DNA of 64,000 nt, taken from assembly GCA_021432635.1 (NCBI GenBank), contig MU270015.1, positions 1,287,762 to 1,351,761 on the forward strand, in the 5' to 3' direction. The DNA is from Thozetella sp. PMI_491 (taxonomy: Eukaryota; Ascomycota; Sordariomycetes; Chaetosphaeriales; Chaetosphaeriaceae). Every line of letters starts with the position of its first letter. Position 1 is the stretch's first letter. This document shows, one piece after another, positions 1-9,271 of the stretch. A model generated the notes under the pieces. It had not been told where the DNA came from. It saw nothing but the letters and a program-made list of their open reading frames with translations, and ran no database searches. A program made the translations under genes and the position numbers.

Positions 1-970
1 ACGTGTGAGTGGCAACGCTGAGCGTGCAACTACGAGTATCTCGCTAACCGGGATGACAGAGAGGGAGAAACGCCGTATCCGGTGTGAACGCGACCAGAAA
101 GTAAGCCGCCGGGTCGCATAGTCGCGGTTGTCGGACCAAACTAGTGGAAAGGTGGGGAGGCTGGTTTGCCCACGCACCTTCGGTGATTCCAGGCTACGCC
201 CCAGGGTCATGCCTATTGTAATAATTATTTATCAAGCTAGATATATTTCTTGTTGCCGAACTTTAGAAGACATTAGCTGCTGTACGTTTTGCTTATACTC
301 TCCGTCCGGCAAACGACGGTAGTAAGTCCAGTGGCCTACAAGAAAGCGTCGTGCAAGATTCCGGAGGAACAGCATGCCGTGCACGGCATTTCCTTCAGAC
401 CGAACGAGATGGAAGTATACCGCGCAACAACGCCGACATAGTCAAGGCAGATTCGTCAGCAATGCACGTCTATCTTAAATCAGTATCCATGCACTCGTTA
501 TCTAGTGCGATTTCTCTCCTCAGCCTTTCCTGGTAGCCATTTCCGAGACACTGTTCGCGGGGTGCGAGTTTAGGGGAGCTTAAGCCTCGCCCGTCGGTAG
601 TTTTGACGAATCAAGACGCGCCGTCGCTTCGGCCCACCGAGGGATCCCCGTCGACCAGCTCCAGCGCCAACCTAGTCGCGTTCAGGCAAGGTATACTGGT
701 TGGTCCATCCTGCCGGAGGATCGGTAAAACCAATTAGTGTTCCCCAGGTGATCTCCCGTCTGTCCGGGAGCTAGACAGGCTTGGGGATCGCCGTCGCGAC
801 GCCTTCGGCGCAGGCGCGATAAGCACTTCTATAAGTACGCTAGGTCGACGGCATTGGCCACTCGACCCTCCCACAAGACACCCAAATCTTGATCCGAGTG
901 AATTTTCTCCAGAGAAAGATTAACTTTCTTGTCCAACTTCAACGAATGACCGAGGCGCTCAATAGTCACT
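1..970. other. Intergenic DNA upstream of the MFS gene
   Basis: No convincing coding region: the short open frames here lack codon-level or family support. It is presumably promoter and 5' flank for the transporter starting at 971. A 16-bp perfect palindrome at 374-389 is listed separately. The stretch 541-860 is GC-rich with many CG-containing triplets, but I cannot assign a specific site. Confidence 0.5.
374..389. repeat. 16-bp perfect palindrome
   Basis: Sequence ATGCCGTGCACGGCAT equals its own reverse complement over all 16 bases. It lies about 580 bp upstream of the MFS transporter start. It could be a dimeric regulator site, but no second copy was seen in the window, so its function is unknown. 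Confidence 0.5.
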
Positions 971-2703
971 ATGTCTCATGTTCGGGAGGGCAGCGTGAAG
1001 TCCGGCCACGCCGACAACGAGGAGTTAAAGGAGCCTAACCCCGAGGGAGCCGTCTCCGTCGAGATTCACGACGCACATCTAGTCCGCAAGATCGACAAAC
1101 AGTAAGCCCCTTCCCGGCATTAAACTACATGGCTATGCTTCGTGTCTCTTGCTAACCGGCAACTGTGTGCAGCCTCTTGCCCTTTATGATCATTTCCTAT
1201 CTGCTGCAATATCTCGACAAAACATCCCTGGGCTACGCAGCGGTGACTGGCATCCAGGCCGAAATTGTAAGCTCCTGTTCGCCTTACAACTCGAGATACC
1301 TGGGAGACGGTGGCGGGCTAATACTAGCCACAGGGGCTGGTAGGCCAAGACTACTCCTGGTCCTCCAGCATGTTTTACTTTGGATATCTTGTTGCCAGCT
1401 ATCCGGCATCGTATGGCTTCGTAAAACTTCCGCTTGCGAAGTTTCTCGGAGTTAGCATGTGGGTTGATAACTCTCCTCGGCCGAGAATGTTGTGCTGACT
1501 GATGTTGCCGCAGGATTCTCTGGTCTATCGTCCTCATCTGCCACGGCGCGGTGCAGAATTTTGGCGGTCTCATGGCTCTGCGTTTTCTTCTCGGAGCGAC
1601 TGAAAGCACCATAAGCCCTGGGTTTAGTCTCCTTACAAGCATCTGGTATACTCCAAGCGAGCACACTTCTAGGCATGCTTTGTGGTTTGCAGGCAACAGT
1701 ATCGCACTCGCTTTCGGAAGCCTGCTTGGGTACGGTATCGGGCATGCTCAAGGAACGATAGCCCCGTGGCGCGTAAGTGATTGAGACGGCTCATGTTTCT
1801 CATCTTCGCCGCTAATCGAGTTTACATTAGCTCATATTCATCATATTCGGCGTGATTACCTTGGCCTGGAGCGTTGTCGTCCTCGTATTCCTCCCCGATG
1901 CGCCCGAATCTGCATCGTTCCTCACAGAGGACGAGCGGACTGCTGTGATTGTCCGTTCGCAGCAAGCCCAGGCCACCCACAAGAGCGGGAAATATGTGCG
2001 ATCACAAGTATTGGAGGCGCTGGTTGACCCCAAGACCTGGTTCCTCTTCTCCTATACTGTTCTGTCCTCCCTCCCGAACGGCTGTTTCACCAACTTCTCC
2101 TCCATCATCATATCCGGATTCGGATTCAACACGCTCACAACCATCCTACTGAGCATGCCGAGCGCGGGCTTCCAACTCATATACACCCTTGGAGGCGCGT
2201 TTCTAGCGTCCAAGTTGCCCAAGGCTCGGTGCCTGACAATCGCCGGACTGAATTCGATTGGCCTAATCGGATGCCTCTTAATACGTCAACTCCCTCACGA
2301 CAACCAGGTCGGCCGGCTGTTTGGAATCTACCTCTTCGGAGCATACGCTGGTGGATTCCCGATCAGCCTAAGCTTGATTGCTAGTAATATCGGGGGGTTC
2401 ACGAAGCGAGGCACCGTTACGGCCATCCTTTTTCTCGGTTACTGTGCCGGCAATATCGGCGGCCCCCAGATGTTCCTATCCAAGGAGGCCCCTGACTATC
2501 ACACGGCGTTCACCAGCTTGCTCATATGCTTCTGCCTTGCCGTCGCAAGCATTCTAGCGTTGGCTCTCTATATGAATTGGCAAAATAAGAAACGCGAGAA
2601 TGAAGGGGCAGTGGTTGTCCAAGACATGGCTTCAAGAGGCGCAGGGGAGCATTTGGTGGACGAAACGGACTGGGAGAATAAGCACTTCCGCTACTGTTTG
2701 TAG
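971..2703 (+). CDS. MFS transporter, allantoate/nicotinate permease (Dal5/anion:cation symporter) type
   Basis: Five exons: 971-1101, 1173-1266, 1334-1458, 1514-1772 and 1831-2703. All junctions are GT-AG and keep frame, giving about 493 residues. The start reads MSHVREGSVK, followed by an acidic N-terminal tail and a VRKIDKHLLPFMIISYLLQY segment, the typical entry to TM1 of Dal5/TNA1-type permeases. The TM1-TM2 loop (YLDKTSLGYAAVTGIQ) and the later segments NFGGLMALRFLLGATES and SIWYTPSEH are also family hallmarks. Such carriers move organic anions (allantoate, nicotinate, small carboxylates) with protons at the plasma membrane. The C-terminus ends in an acidic cytosolic tail. As first gene of a metabolite-like group it may export or import that pathway's compound; this is inference, and substrate cannot be read from sequence. 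Confidence 0.88.
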
Positions 2704-3406
2704 ATCTAATATGGTGAAGAATTATATTGCACGAGCGAGGGGTGTGTCACATGATCTGATAGGAACGCGGAATAGCAAAGTACGGACGTACTCCAAGAAT
2801 ATTAAGCATGTCGTAGATGGAATCGACAATTGGTCTTTTTACCTTCCATGAGGAGTAATTTGCCAGACTACGGGGAAATCCAGGTCCGAACCCAGGGACT
2901 CCGATGCGTAATTAGAGACACTGTCTCCTCAATACAAAGTAGCTAGGCCGTGGCTGGTATGCGCTGGGCGCAATCCTAGTTGGTCGGGCGCAATTCACCC
3001 GCTTCCGAACTGGGCCCGAGCCGTGGCCGAGCTGGCGCGAAGCTCTTCGTCTCAACCTCACTACCCTGCCGCCGCCCCCAAATTCAAGTGGGTCCCCGGC
3101 CTTTTGCTAGCAGTTCGCCCAGGAGATCATTTCCCAGATTCTCGTGACGATAGCAGGTCGAGCCAATCGTGACATGATCACCCTTACCTAGTTCGCTGCC
3201 ATTAGGCGGAGGGCTTGGAACTGGGCGCATCCTACTAGGTTTTTGGACGGCACAGCAAAACGTAGAATACACGGAGGCATAATCTATCTGTCCAGTTATC
3301 TCTCATCACTGGAGAGCAATGCCCCAAGGACGTGTTGTTATAAGGTATCCCGAAGGCCCAGCGCTGGGCCTTGTGGTACCCAAACCGCCAGCCAGCATCC
3401 GACAAT
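2704..3406. other. Intergenic region between the MFS and beta-propeller genes
   Basis: No gene seen. Presumably 3' flank of the MFS gene and promoter of the next gene. On the minus strand around 2880-2950 there is a tRNA B-box-like motif (forward 2883-2893, GGTCCGAACCC), but no foldable tRNA. A short palindrome GAGACAcTGTCTC lies just beside it. Confidence 0.4.
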
Positions 3407-4345
3407 ATGTACTGTCTAATTCCTATCGTTAAGCTGGCCGTATTGGCTGGGCTGATGCATCTTACCGCTGCAGGGATCGTAGCAAAGCAGCTCTACAAGT
3501 TTCCCGACGCGACATGGATCGAGAACCTCGCGATCCGGCACAACGGCGAGCTTATCCTCAGCACTATTTCCAAAAACACCCTCTTCACGTTTAATAGCAT
3601 ACAGTCCCAGCCGCATGTCGCGATTCAACTTCCGAACGTCACTGCTGTGACCGGCATCGCCGAAATTGCTCCCGATTTGTTCGTGATTCCTGGAGGGACC
3701 GTCCATGAGGCCAACGTAACCTTCACAAATAACTTCGTCTTCGTCGTCGACTTCAGTGGCTGCCGTCCAAAGCTTAAGAAAGCTTTCCCCGCCCTACCTG
3801 GATTTCCGAATGGAGCGACAGCTATGCCCTCCTGCTCCGGGGTTGCCCTGATCTCAGACTCCCGTGGCGGAGCTATCTGGCGTGTAGATACCCACGCAGG
3901 AACCGTCGAATCTGTCTTTCAAGATGCCTCACTGGCCTCGGTTGGGAATAATCTTGGCATCAATGGCATTCGGATATTCGACGGATACTTGTACTACACC
4001 ACTACTACCACCGGGATCCTGGGCCGCATGACAATCAGCGACGACGGACGGAAGCTTGGGAAGCTGGAGCAAGTGGCCAAGCTGGCAGATATTTCAGCCG
4101 GGGCGTTTGATGATTTTGCCATCGACAAAAGCGGCGTTGTATATGCTGCCGTACACCCAAATATTCTTCAGAAAATATGGCCGGATGGGACACAGGAGAC
4201 TCTCATCGGAGGGAACAGCACGCTTCTAAATTTCACTACATCTGTGGCCATAGACAACAGCCGAAAGTCGTTGTTTGTTACGACAGCCGGGCTCACCCGC
4301 GAGGGCACAAATTCTGGCGGGCAGGTTTTTAAAGTAGAACTCTGA
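3407..4345 (+). CDS. Secreted six-bladed beta-propeller protein (SMP-30/gluconolactonase-like; possible hetero-Diels-Alderase type)
   Basis: Single exon, 312 residues. The first ATG in frame is at 3407; the open frame extends slightly further upstream but without an ATG. Residues 1-22 (MYCLIPIVKLAVLAGLMHLT...) form a signal peptide. The rest shows propeller-like repeats, with WIENLAIRHNGELILSTIS near the start, GINGIRIFDGYLYYTTTTTG in the middle and GAFDDFAIDKSGVVYAAVHPN followed by SVAIDNSRKSLFVTTAG near the end. Fungal proteins of this fold include lactonase-like enzymes. The same architecture is used by tropolone-sesquiterpene hetero-Diels-Alderases (EupF, AsR5) found in metabolite clusters. 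The neighbouring monooxygenase, ligase and transporter fit a biosynthetic role, but without alignment the specific reaction is unknown. Confidence 0.8.
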   Translation: MYCLIPIVKLAVLAGLMHLTAAGIVAKQLYKFPDATWIENLAIRHNGELILSTISKNTLFTFNSIQSQPHVAIQLPNVTAVTGIAEIAPDLFVIPGGTVHEANVTFTNNFVFVVDFSGCRPKLKKAFPALPGFPNGATAMPSCSGVALISDSRGGAIWRVDTHAGTVESVFQDASLASVGNNLGINGIRIFDGYLYYTTTTTGILGRMTISDDGRKLGKLEQVAKLADISAGAFDDFAIDKSGVVYAAVHPNILQKIWPDGTQETLIGGNSTLLNFTTSVAIDNSRKSLFVTTAGLTREGTNSGGQVFKVEL

Positions 4346-4661
4346 GTATCTGGTACGGCGAGGGTAGCTCAGAAGATGACAAGTCCCTGGTGGCTGAATT
4401 CCCCCGGTCCCATTAAATTAAATACAATCTCGGGCTTAGATGCCATTTGACTAGATACTTTCTATTCCATTATCCAATTATCTAGAGGAATATCAAAGCC
4501 ATTCGTATTGTCTATTATGTGAGGGACATGAGTGGGCTGCCATACGTTATAATAGGAGGAGAGATTCAGCACCCGGCCGGACTATATTATACAGTTGTCT
4601 AGAATACAATGATCCTCAAACTCATCTGATTCCGAGAGATAACTAATACTCAAAGCGCAAA
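4346..4661. other. Convergent 3' intergenic region
   Basis: Lies between the ends of two convergent genes. It is AT-rich around 4415-4520, fitting a place for both transcription terminators. No coding signal seen. Confidence 0.5.
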
Positions 4662-5936
4662 TTATGCTTCCAGGTCAAGCTCTGGGTAATCTGGTAGCCC
4701 CCAGGTTTCCTTTACAGGACCACTAAATGCCGAAGTGAGCTTGTCTATCTTGATCATCGACAAGAACGCTGCGACGAAGTAGCAGATGACCAGGCCTAAC
4801 CGTGATCCCATGAAGGAAATCGAAATTGGCATGCGAATTAATATTTGTGCTTCTTCGACAAAAGGGCGAAGTTCCTTCTCGTAGCAAGCTAGCGCCGTGG
4901 CCACATCGTCTCCGTTCCGCGCGAGCTCACCGGCGAGAACGTAGGCACCAACGAGAGATAGCGTGGTCCCTAGGCCAGTTGCGACGCTAGGGCAGTACCC
5001 TGCATCGCCGAGCAGCACGACGCGGCCTTTGTGCCACGTATCCATCTTGACCTGGGCGATGGTGGTCATGTAGAAGTCGTCAGCCGTTCTCATTGCAGCA
5101 AGGACGCGCTCGCTCTCCCACCCCAGCCCTTTGAACATGCCTGCCCATAGATCTTTCTGGTCCTCTATCGGCAATCTCGCTGCTTCCCTCATGGCCTCCG
5201 TCGTAGGCACCGAAAGCATCACCTGTGTGAAGTCCTTGTGACCACAGCGAAAAGATATCACCTTGGGGCCGATCTGGACAAAATGCTTGTATTCCGTGTT
5301 CCCGATCTCCCACTTCGCCTTTGGTATATTGAAATAAGCGACCGTGAAGCCTACCTCTTTCTGAGGAGACCTTGGGCCGGCTTCGGCTCCGAAAGCTAGG
5401 CGCCTCGTCAGGGAACTTTGGCCATCCGCGCCAACGACGAGGTCGTAGTTGTCAGAGCTTCCGTCGGAGAATGTGGCAAGGACCTTGTCACCGGTCTGGG
5501 TAAGCTCGACCGCGTGTTTCCCCAGTAGATACTGGAGGCTAGCCTGGCCATGTCCAGAGAGCGTCTTCGCTCTTTGTACGCTACCGTTGTACAACACGGA
5601 CACTAAGTCCGCCCTCATGAGCTCAAATTCGCTCGTGATGGCTTTCAACCCTTCGCCTGGCTTGTTGACGCTGAAGGATGCCCATGTCCTGCCATTTGTA
5701 TCCACCAGTGTAATATGTGTCTCATGGATGCTCTTCTCGCGTACTGCATCGATCAAGCCGAGTTTTCGCATCAACGGGGTGCCCTGGGCTTTTAGATCGA
5801 TCTGGGTTCCTCCTGTGCGCCAGATGGGGGACCTTTCGACAACGGTGATGTCATAGCGTTGGTTGGTGCGTAGAAGGAAGTTTGCGAGGGCTGGACCTGC
5901 GATGCCGCCGCCGTTGATGAGGATTTTGAGAGGCAT
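4662..5936 (-). CDS. FAD-dependent monooxygenase (PHBH-fold, FAD_binding_3/TetX-like)
   Basis: Single exon, 424 residues if translation starts at the ATG complementary to 5934-5936. The open frame continues 26 codons upstream to another possible start, but the protein from 5936 begins directly with the beta strand of the dinucleotide fold (MPLKILINGGGIAGPALA). Residues 9-14 give the GxGxxG FAD motif. A DG motif (LVVGADGQSSLTRR) and a GD motif (VVLLGDAGYCPSVATGLG) follow in the order of aromatic-hydroxylase flavoproteins. The C-terminus has a hydrophobic stretch (LGLVICYFVAAFLSMI) that may anchor it to a membrane. Expected reaction: NAD(P)H- and O2-dependent hydroxylation or epoxidation of a small molecule. 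It is read leftwards, tail to tail with the propeller gene. Substrate unknown. Confidence 0.88.
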   Translation of the reverse strand: MPLKILINGGGIAGPALANFLLRTNQRYDITVVERSPIWRTGGTQIDLKAQGTPLMRKLGLIDAVREKSIHETHITLVDTNGRTWASFSVNKPGEGLKAITSEFELMRADLVSVLYNGSVQRAKTLSGHGQASLQYLLGKHAVELTQTGDKVLATFSDGSSDNYDLVVGADGQSSLTRRLAFGAEAGPRSPQKEVGFTVAYFNIPKAKWEIGNTEYKHFVQIGPKVISFRCGHKDFTQVMLSVPTTEAMREAARLPIEDQKDLWAGMFKGLGWESERVLAAMRTADDFYMTTIAQVKMDTWHKGRVVLLGDAGYCPSVATGLGTTLSLVGAYVLAGELARNGDDVATALACYEKELRPFVEEAQILIRMPISISFMGSRLGLVICYFVAAFLSMIKIDKLTSAFSGPVKETWGLPDYPELDLEA

Positions 5937-6425
5937 CGTGGGATGAGGATATGTATGGCACGTAAACGCGAGGTCAATCCGGGTCTCTGGGGGAGCTTGC
6001 TCTGCAGAATTCATTCACATCCATATTTCGGGGTATGGACTAATATAGACACGGGAAACTCTGCTTGCTTAGGTTTACACGTCGTCTCCCGGCGGAAATA
6101 CGATTTCGGATGTAATTGCAATGGATGGAAAGGTGCGGATATACTACGGAGAAATCCTATTGGCGGACGCGGACATACACGACTTTACAGCCCAGACACG
6201 GACATAAGCAAAGCCCCAAGACTTCGGTGGGGATGGGTCATACACATTTCCTACGGAATAGACTCTCAGTGCTCGGGGCAAGACAAAAGGATAACGAGAT
6301 TCTAGGGGTTACGCGTTCACGGGGTTAAGCAACGCGAAGCCCGCCCATCTGGGACACGATGGGATCCATCTACCTTAAAATTTACAAATCTGGACTTAGC
6401 GAGCAAATATGGAACCCACAACTTC
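5937..6425. other. Promoter of the FAD monooxygenase / 3' flank of the ligase gene
   Basis: Intergenic DNA between two genes read leftwards. It contains an inverted CCAAT-type element (ATTGG, near 6160), but no regulatory site can be named with certainty. No coding signal. Confidence 0.4.
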
Positions 6426-8191
6426 TTACCGTGGCACAACATCTCGTTTTAGAAGCTTAAACCGCTGGACCTTTCCGCTCGCCGTCCTCGGGATGCTGTC
6501 GACAAAGACCACCCCTCCATCGAGTCGTTTGTAGCTCACTAGGCGCTCCGACACAAAATCGTAAATCTCGTCCGCTGCAGCTGCCCTATGTCCGTCCTGC
6601 GAACGGACAACGTACGCGCGAGGGAGCTCGGTGACCCCGTCATCCGACATAACTCCGACTACGGCGCAGTCCGTCACGCCAGGGTGTTCCAGCATGACGG
6701 CTTCGAGTTCGGCCGGTGCAACCTGCCACCTGGTTTCGTCAGCATAGTAATCCTTAGAGGCGGGAGATTGTCCCCGACATACCCCTTGACTTTGATGATC
6801 TCCTTCAGCCTTCCGACGACGTAGATCTTTCCGTCCCTCACTCGAGCGAGATCCCCGGTGGGTAGCCAGGCTGCATCTCCGGCGCCGTCCATCTTCAAAT
6901 ATCCTGACATGAGCCCCCCTGTGCGAATGAGGATTTCGCCGGGGCGGTCTTCTTCAGTGATGACCCTGCCAGTATCGTTAACCAATTTCATCTCGTAGCC
7001 CGGAAGCAGCCGCCCGATAGAACCAGTATCGTCCTGCTCTGTCCATCGGAACAGTGCCCCAACTCCAAATTCCGTCATCCCCCAAACCTGGGTAACGTTT
7101 GCCTCGGAATGTAGATGGGAACGAAGTTTTCTTAACGCAGTAGCATCGATTGGAGCGCCCCCGATGCCAACATATCGTAGCGTGCTTAGTGTCTGCTGGA
7201 GAGGTAGTGTACATCGGTTCAGAGCGTGAACCATAGGAGGTGCCATGTACGTTTCGGTTATCGAGTATTCCCGAATGTAATCGACATACGAGTCAAGCGA
7301 GAATCGAGGCATGATATACGTCTTCTGGCCGTACCGTAAAGGAGTGAAGATGGCCCACGATGCCCCAAATATGTGGAAGAATGGTAAACATGCAAGTCGC
7401 ACTGGCGTGTATGGTGTAGACTCATAGAGGCAAAGGTGTTGAAAGATCAGAGAGTAGTGAGATTGAACAGCGAGCTTGGGGAGTCCTGTCGTACCAGACG
7501 TGGGATAGTAGATAGCCGGAGTGCCTTTCATGGCAGCCTCATCCCTCAGTGTGCACCAATCTGACTTTCCGGAGTTCAGGAGATCGCTGACCCGCCCAAC
7601 AAGGTCCGGTGCGCTGCCTTTCACGCCAAAACCGACCCGATTAGAGGAATCTGCGGCATAAGTATCGAGGGGATTTGAGAGCTCGTCGAGCACGAGCACG
7701 TGGTGCCGAGGTAGCTGCGCAGCTTTACATACTTGAAGAATGAGAGGGATGGCATTTTCGTTCGCGATGATATACTTGGGGTTGGCAAGCTGAGCTATAT
7801 GGCTTAGCTCGTGAAGCTGGAAGGCCGGGTTCACACCACAGCATACGCCACCTGCCCCGATGATTCCGAGCAACAAAGCGATATAAAGATACTTATGGAA
7901 GTTAGTCGATGCCATATTTGAAGGTCTGCAGTCCGGAATGCTCACGGAATTTCCGACGCACAACAATACGACATTGCCTTTTTGGAGACCGGCATTTTGG
8001 AACCCAGCCACAAGCTTCTGAACCAAGTCTCTAGTTTGCACGGCACTTAATGATACTGCCGGGCTGTGAGCACTAATATAAATTGGTTTATCCTCATCAT
8101 AGCTTGTCTGCACGTCAAATGCAAATGATACAAGATCTGTGGTCGGTATCGCCAGGCTGTCGCGAGGCTGCTTCGACGTCGAGCGGCCCAT
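6426..8191 (-). CDS. AMP-dependent acyl-CoA synthetase, 4-coumarate:CoA-ligase-like
   Basis: Three exons on the minus strand: 8191-7946, 7891-6783 and 6729-6426, total 552 residues. The first intron (7892-7945, 54 nt) is in frame and could be missed; it has GTGAGC, a GACTAAC branch point and a TAAG end. The second (6730-6782) begins GTATGT. ANL-superfamily motifs appear in order: YYPTSGTTGLPKLAVQSH (A3), VTQVWGMTEFG (A5), WLPTGDLARVRDGKIYVVGR (A7/A8), then LKEIIKVKGWQVAPAELEAV and the A10 lysine in RTASGKVQRFK. The enzyme should adenylate a carboxylic acid and load CoA. There is no SKL-type peroxisomal signal at the C-terminus (VVPR). It is divergent from the TmpA-like gene across a 1.1-kb promoter. 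Acid substrate not predictable. Confidence 0.9.
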
Positions 8192-9271
8192 CGTTTGCGG
8201 GATGGGAACGACAGTGGCGTTTTTGGTTTGCCAAAACGTAATGATATCCTTGACTCTTGATGTTTTTCTAGTACTAGAAACTTGAGCAACTGTTTGCTGA
8301 TAAAAAAAAAAAGTCGCTTCTAAGTGAACCGAATGGCTCAGGGGAGGTAAGTTCGGTTATAGTACGCCGAAAGAAGATGGTGCTTATCATTCGGATATAC
8401 CGAATGGGGCATAAGTTTGCTTCTGCTGTCTCAGTCCCAATTCAGTTGCACTAGGACCGGCAGCGAATCCAAACTGAGTGTGGCCTCAAGAGATATGGGC
8501 TGCCTATTGCCTAGGCGCATACTGCAGGCAAGCGCCGAGTATATTCGATAGCGCGCTGGATCCGCCCATTTATATTTCATCAACGAGGCGCCACACGGAA
8601 CATGGCGACTAAGCGATTAAGGTCGCGTGAAGACACTTGCTGCGCCGCCCGTAAGCTCTGGAAATGGACAACCTACACGGATGGCTACACTGCCAGGCGC
8701 CTTTGCGGGGTTCATCCTGCGTACTTTTTTAGCAGCGGTGCGGATCGCCTGCAAAGCTGTAGGTGATGCTCGCACCGGAAAGTCAGCGTCGAGCTCCGGT
8801 CTGCCTGGGTGAAGCAACCAGCGGAACACGATGGCAATGCACATCCGTAGGGGGAGGCTGACTCTAGAGGATCGCCACTAGCGTAGAGACTCGTAACCCT
8901 CGCGTCTTCGCGCCTCGTCCTTGGGGGCGGATCATACCACAGTTTTCAGACCCTACACGAGGCGTGCGGTAGCACAGTGCCCGGAATCACTCTTCCGGAA
9001 TAGTGGGGGATATGTGATGACCACTAGCTCGGCATTTATCAGCATCTTGGCCTCAACTTAGTTCGCGATTGGCTAAAGATAGTTGTGCATCGCTTCAAGC
9101 ACTGGGGGCTGAAAAGAAGCCCTCTAGCCATGTATTCGGGGAGAAGATACCTCCGAGAGTCCTACGGAGCTCCGTGGATTTCTTTATTGGACTTGTAGGA
9201 GATATTCATGCGTCCCTTCGCCAGCAAAGGACAAGCATTCACATTCCTACCCTGCTGCCCAGTACGAATCA
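8192..9271. other. Divergent promoter shared by the CoA ligase and TmpA-like genes
   Basis: No gene detected. It contains an 11-A run around 8300-8310 and a perfect 19-bp palindrome at 8388-8406 (listed separately). A further CCGAATG half-site lies near 8326 and GTTCGG/GCCGAA words lie at 8351-8372. The clustering of these half-sites at the ligase end suggests regulator binding. Confidence 0.5.
8388..8406. promoter_or_regulatory. CGG-N5-CCG palindrome, candidate Zn2Cys6 operator
   Basis: CATTCGG-ATATA-CCGAATG: two 7-bp arms are exact inverted copies around a 5-nt AT core. The outer triplets form CGG-N5-CCG, the layout bound by dimeric Gal4-type Zn2Cys6 proteins. It lies about 200 bp upstream of the ligase ATG and 870 bp upstream of the TmpA-like ATG. 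Two Zn2Cys6 regulators are encoded elsewhere in the window (26.9-28.5 and 38.8-40.4 kb); whether either binds here is untested inference. Confidence 0.55.

Noticed and set aside
1190-1751. Antisense frames over the MFS gene
   Set aside because: They are shadows of the spliced transporter exons and contain no family features.
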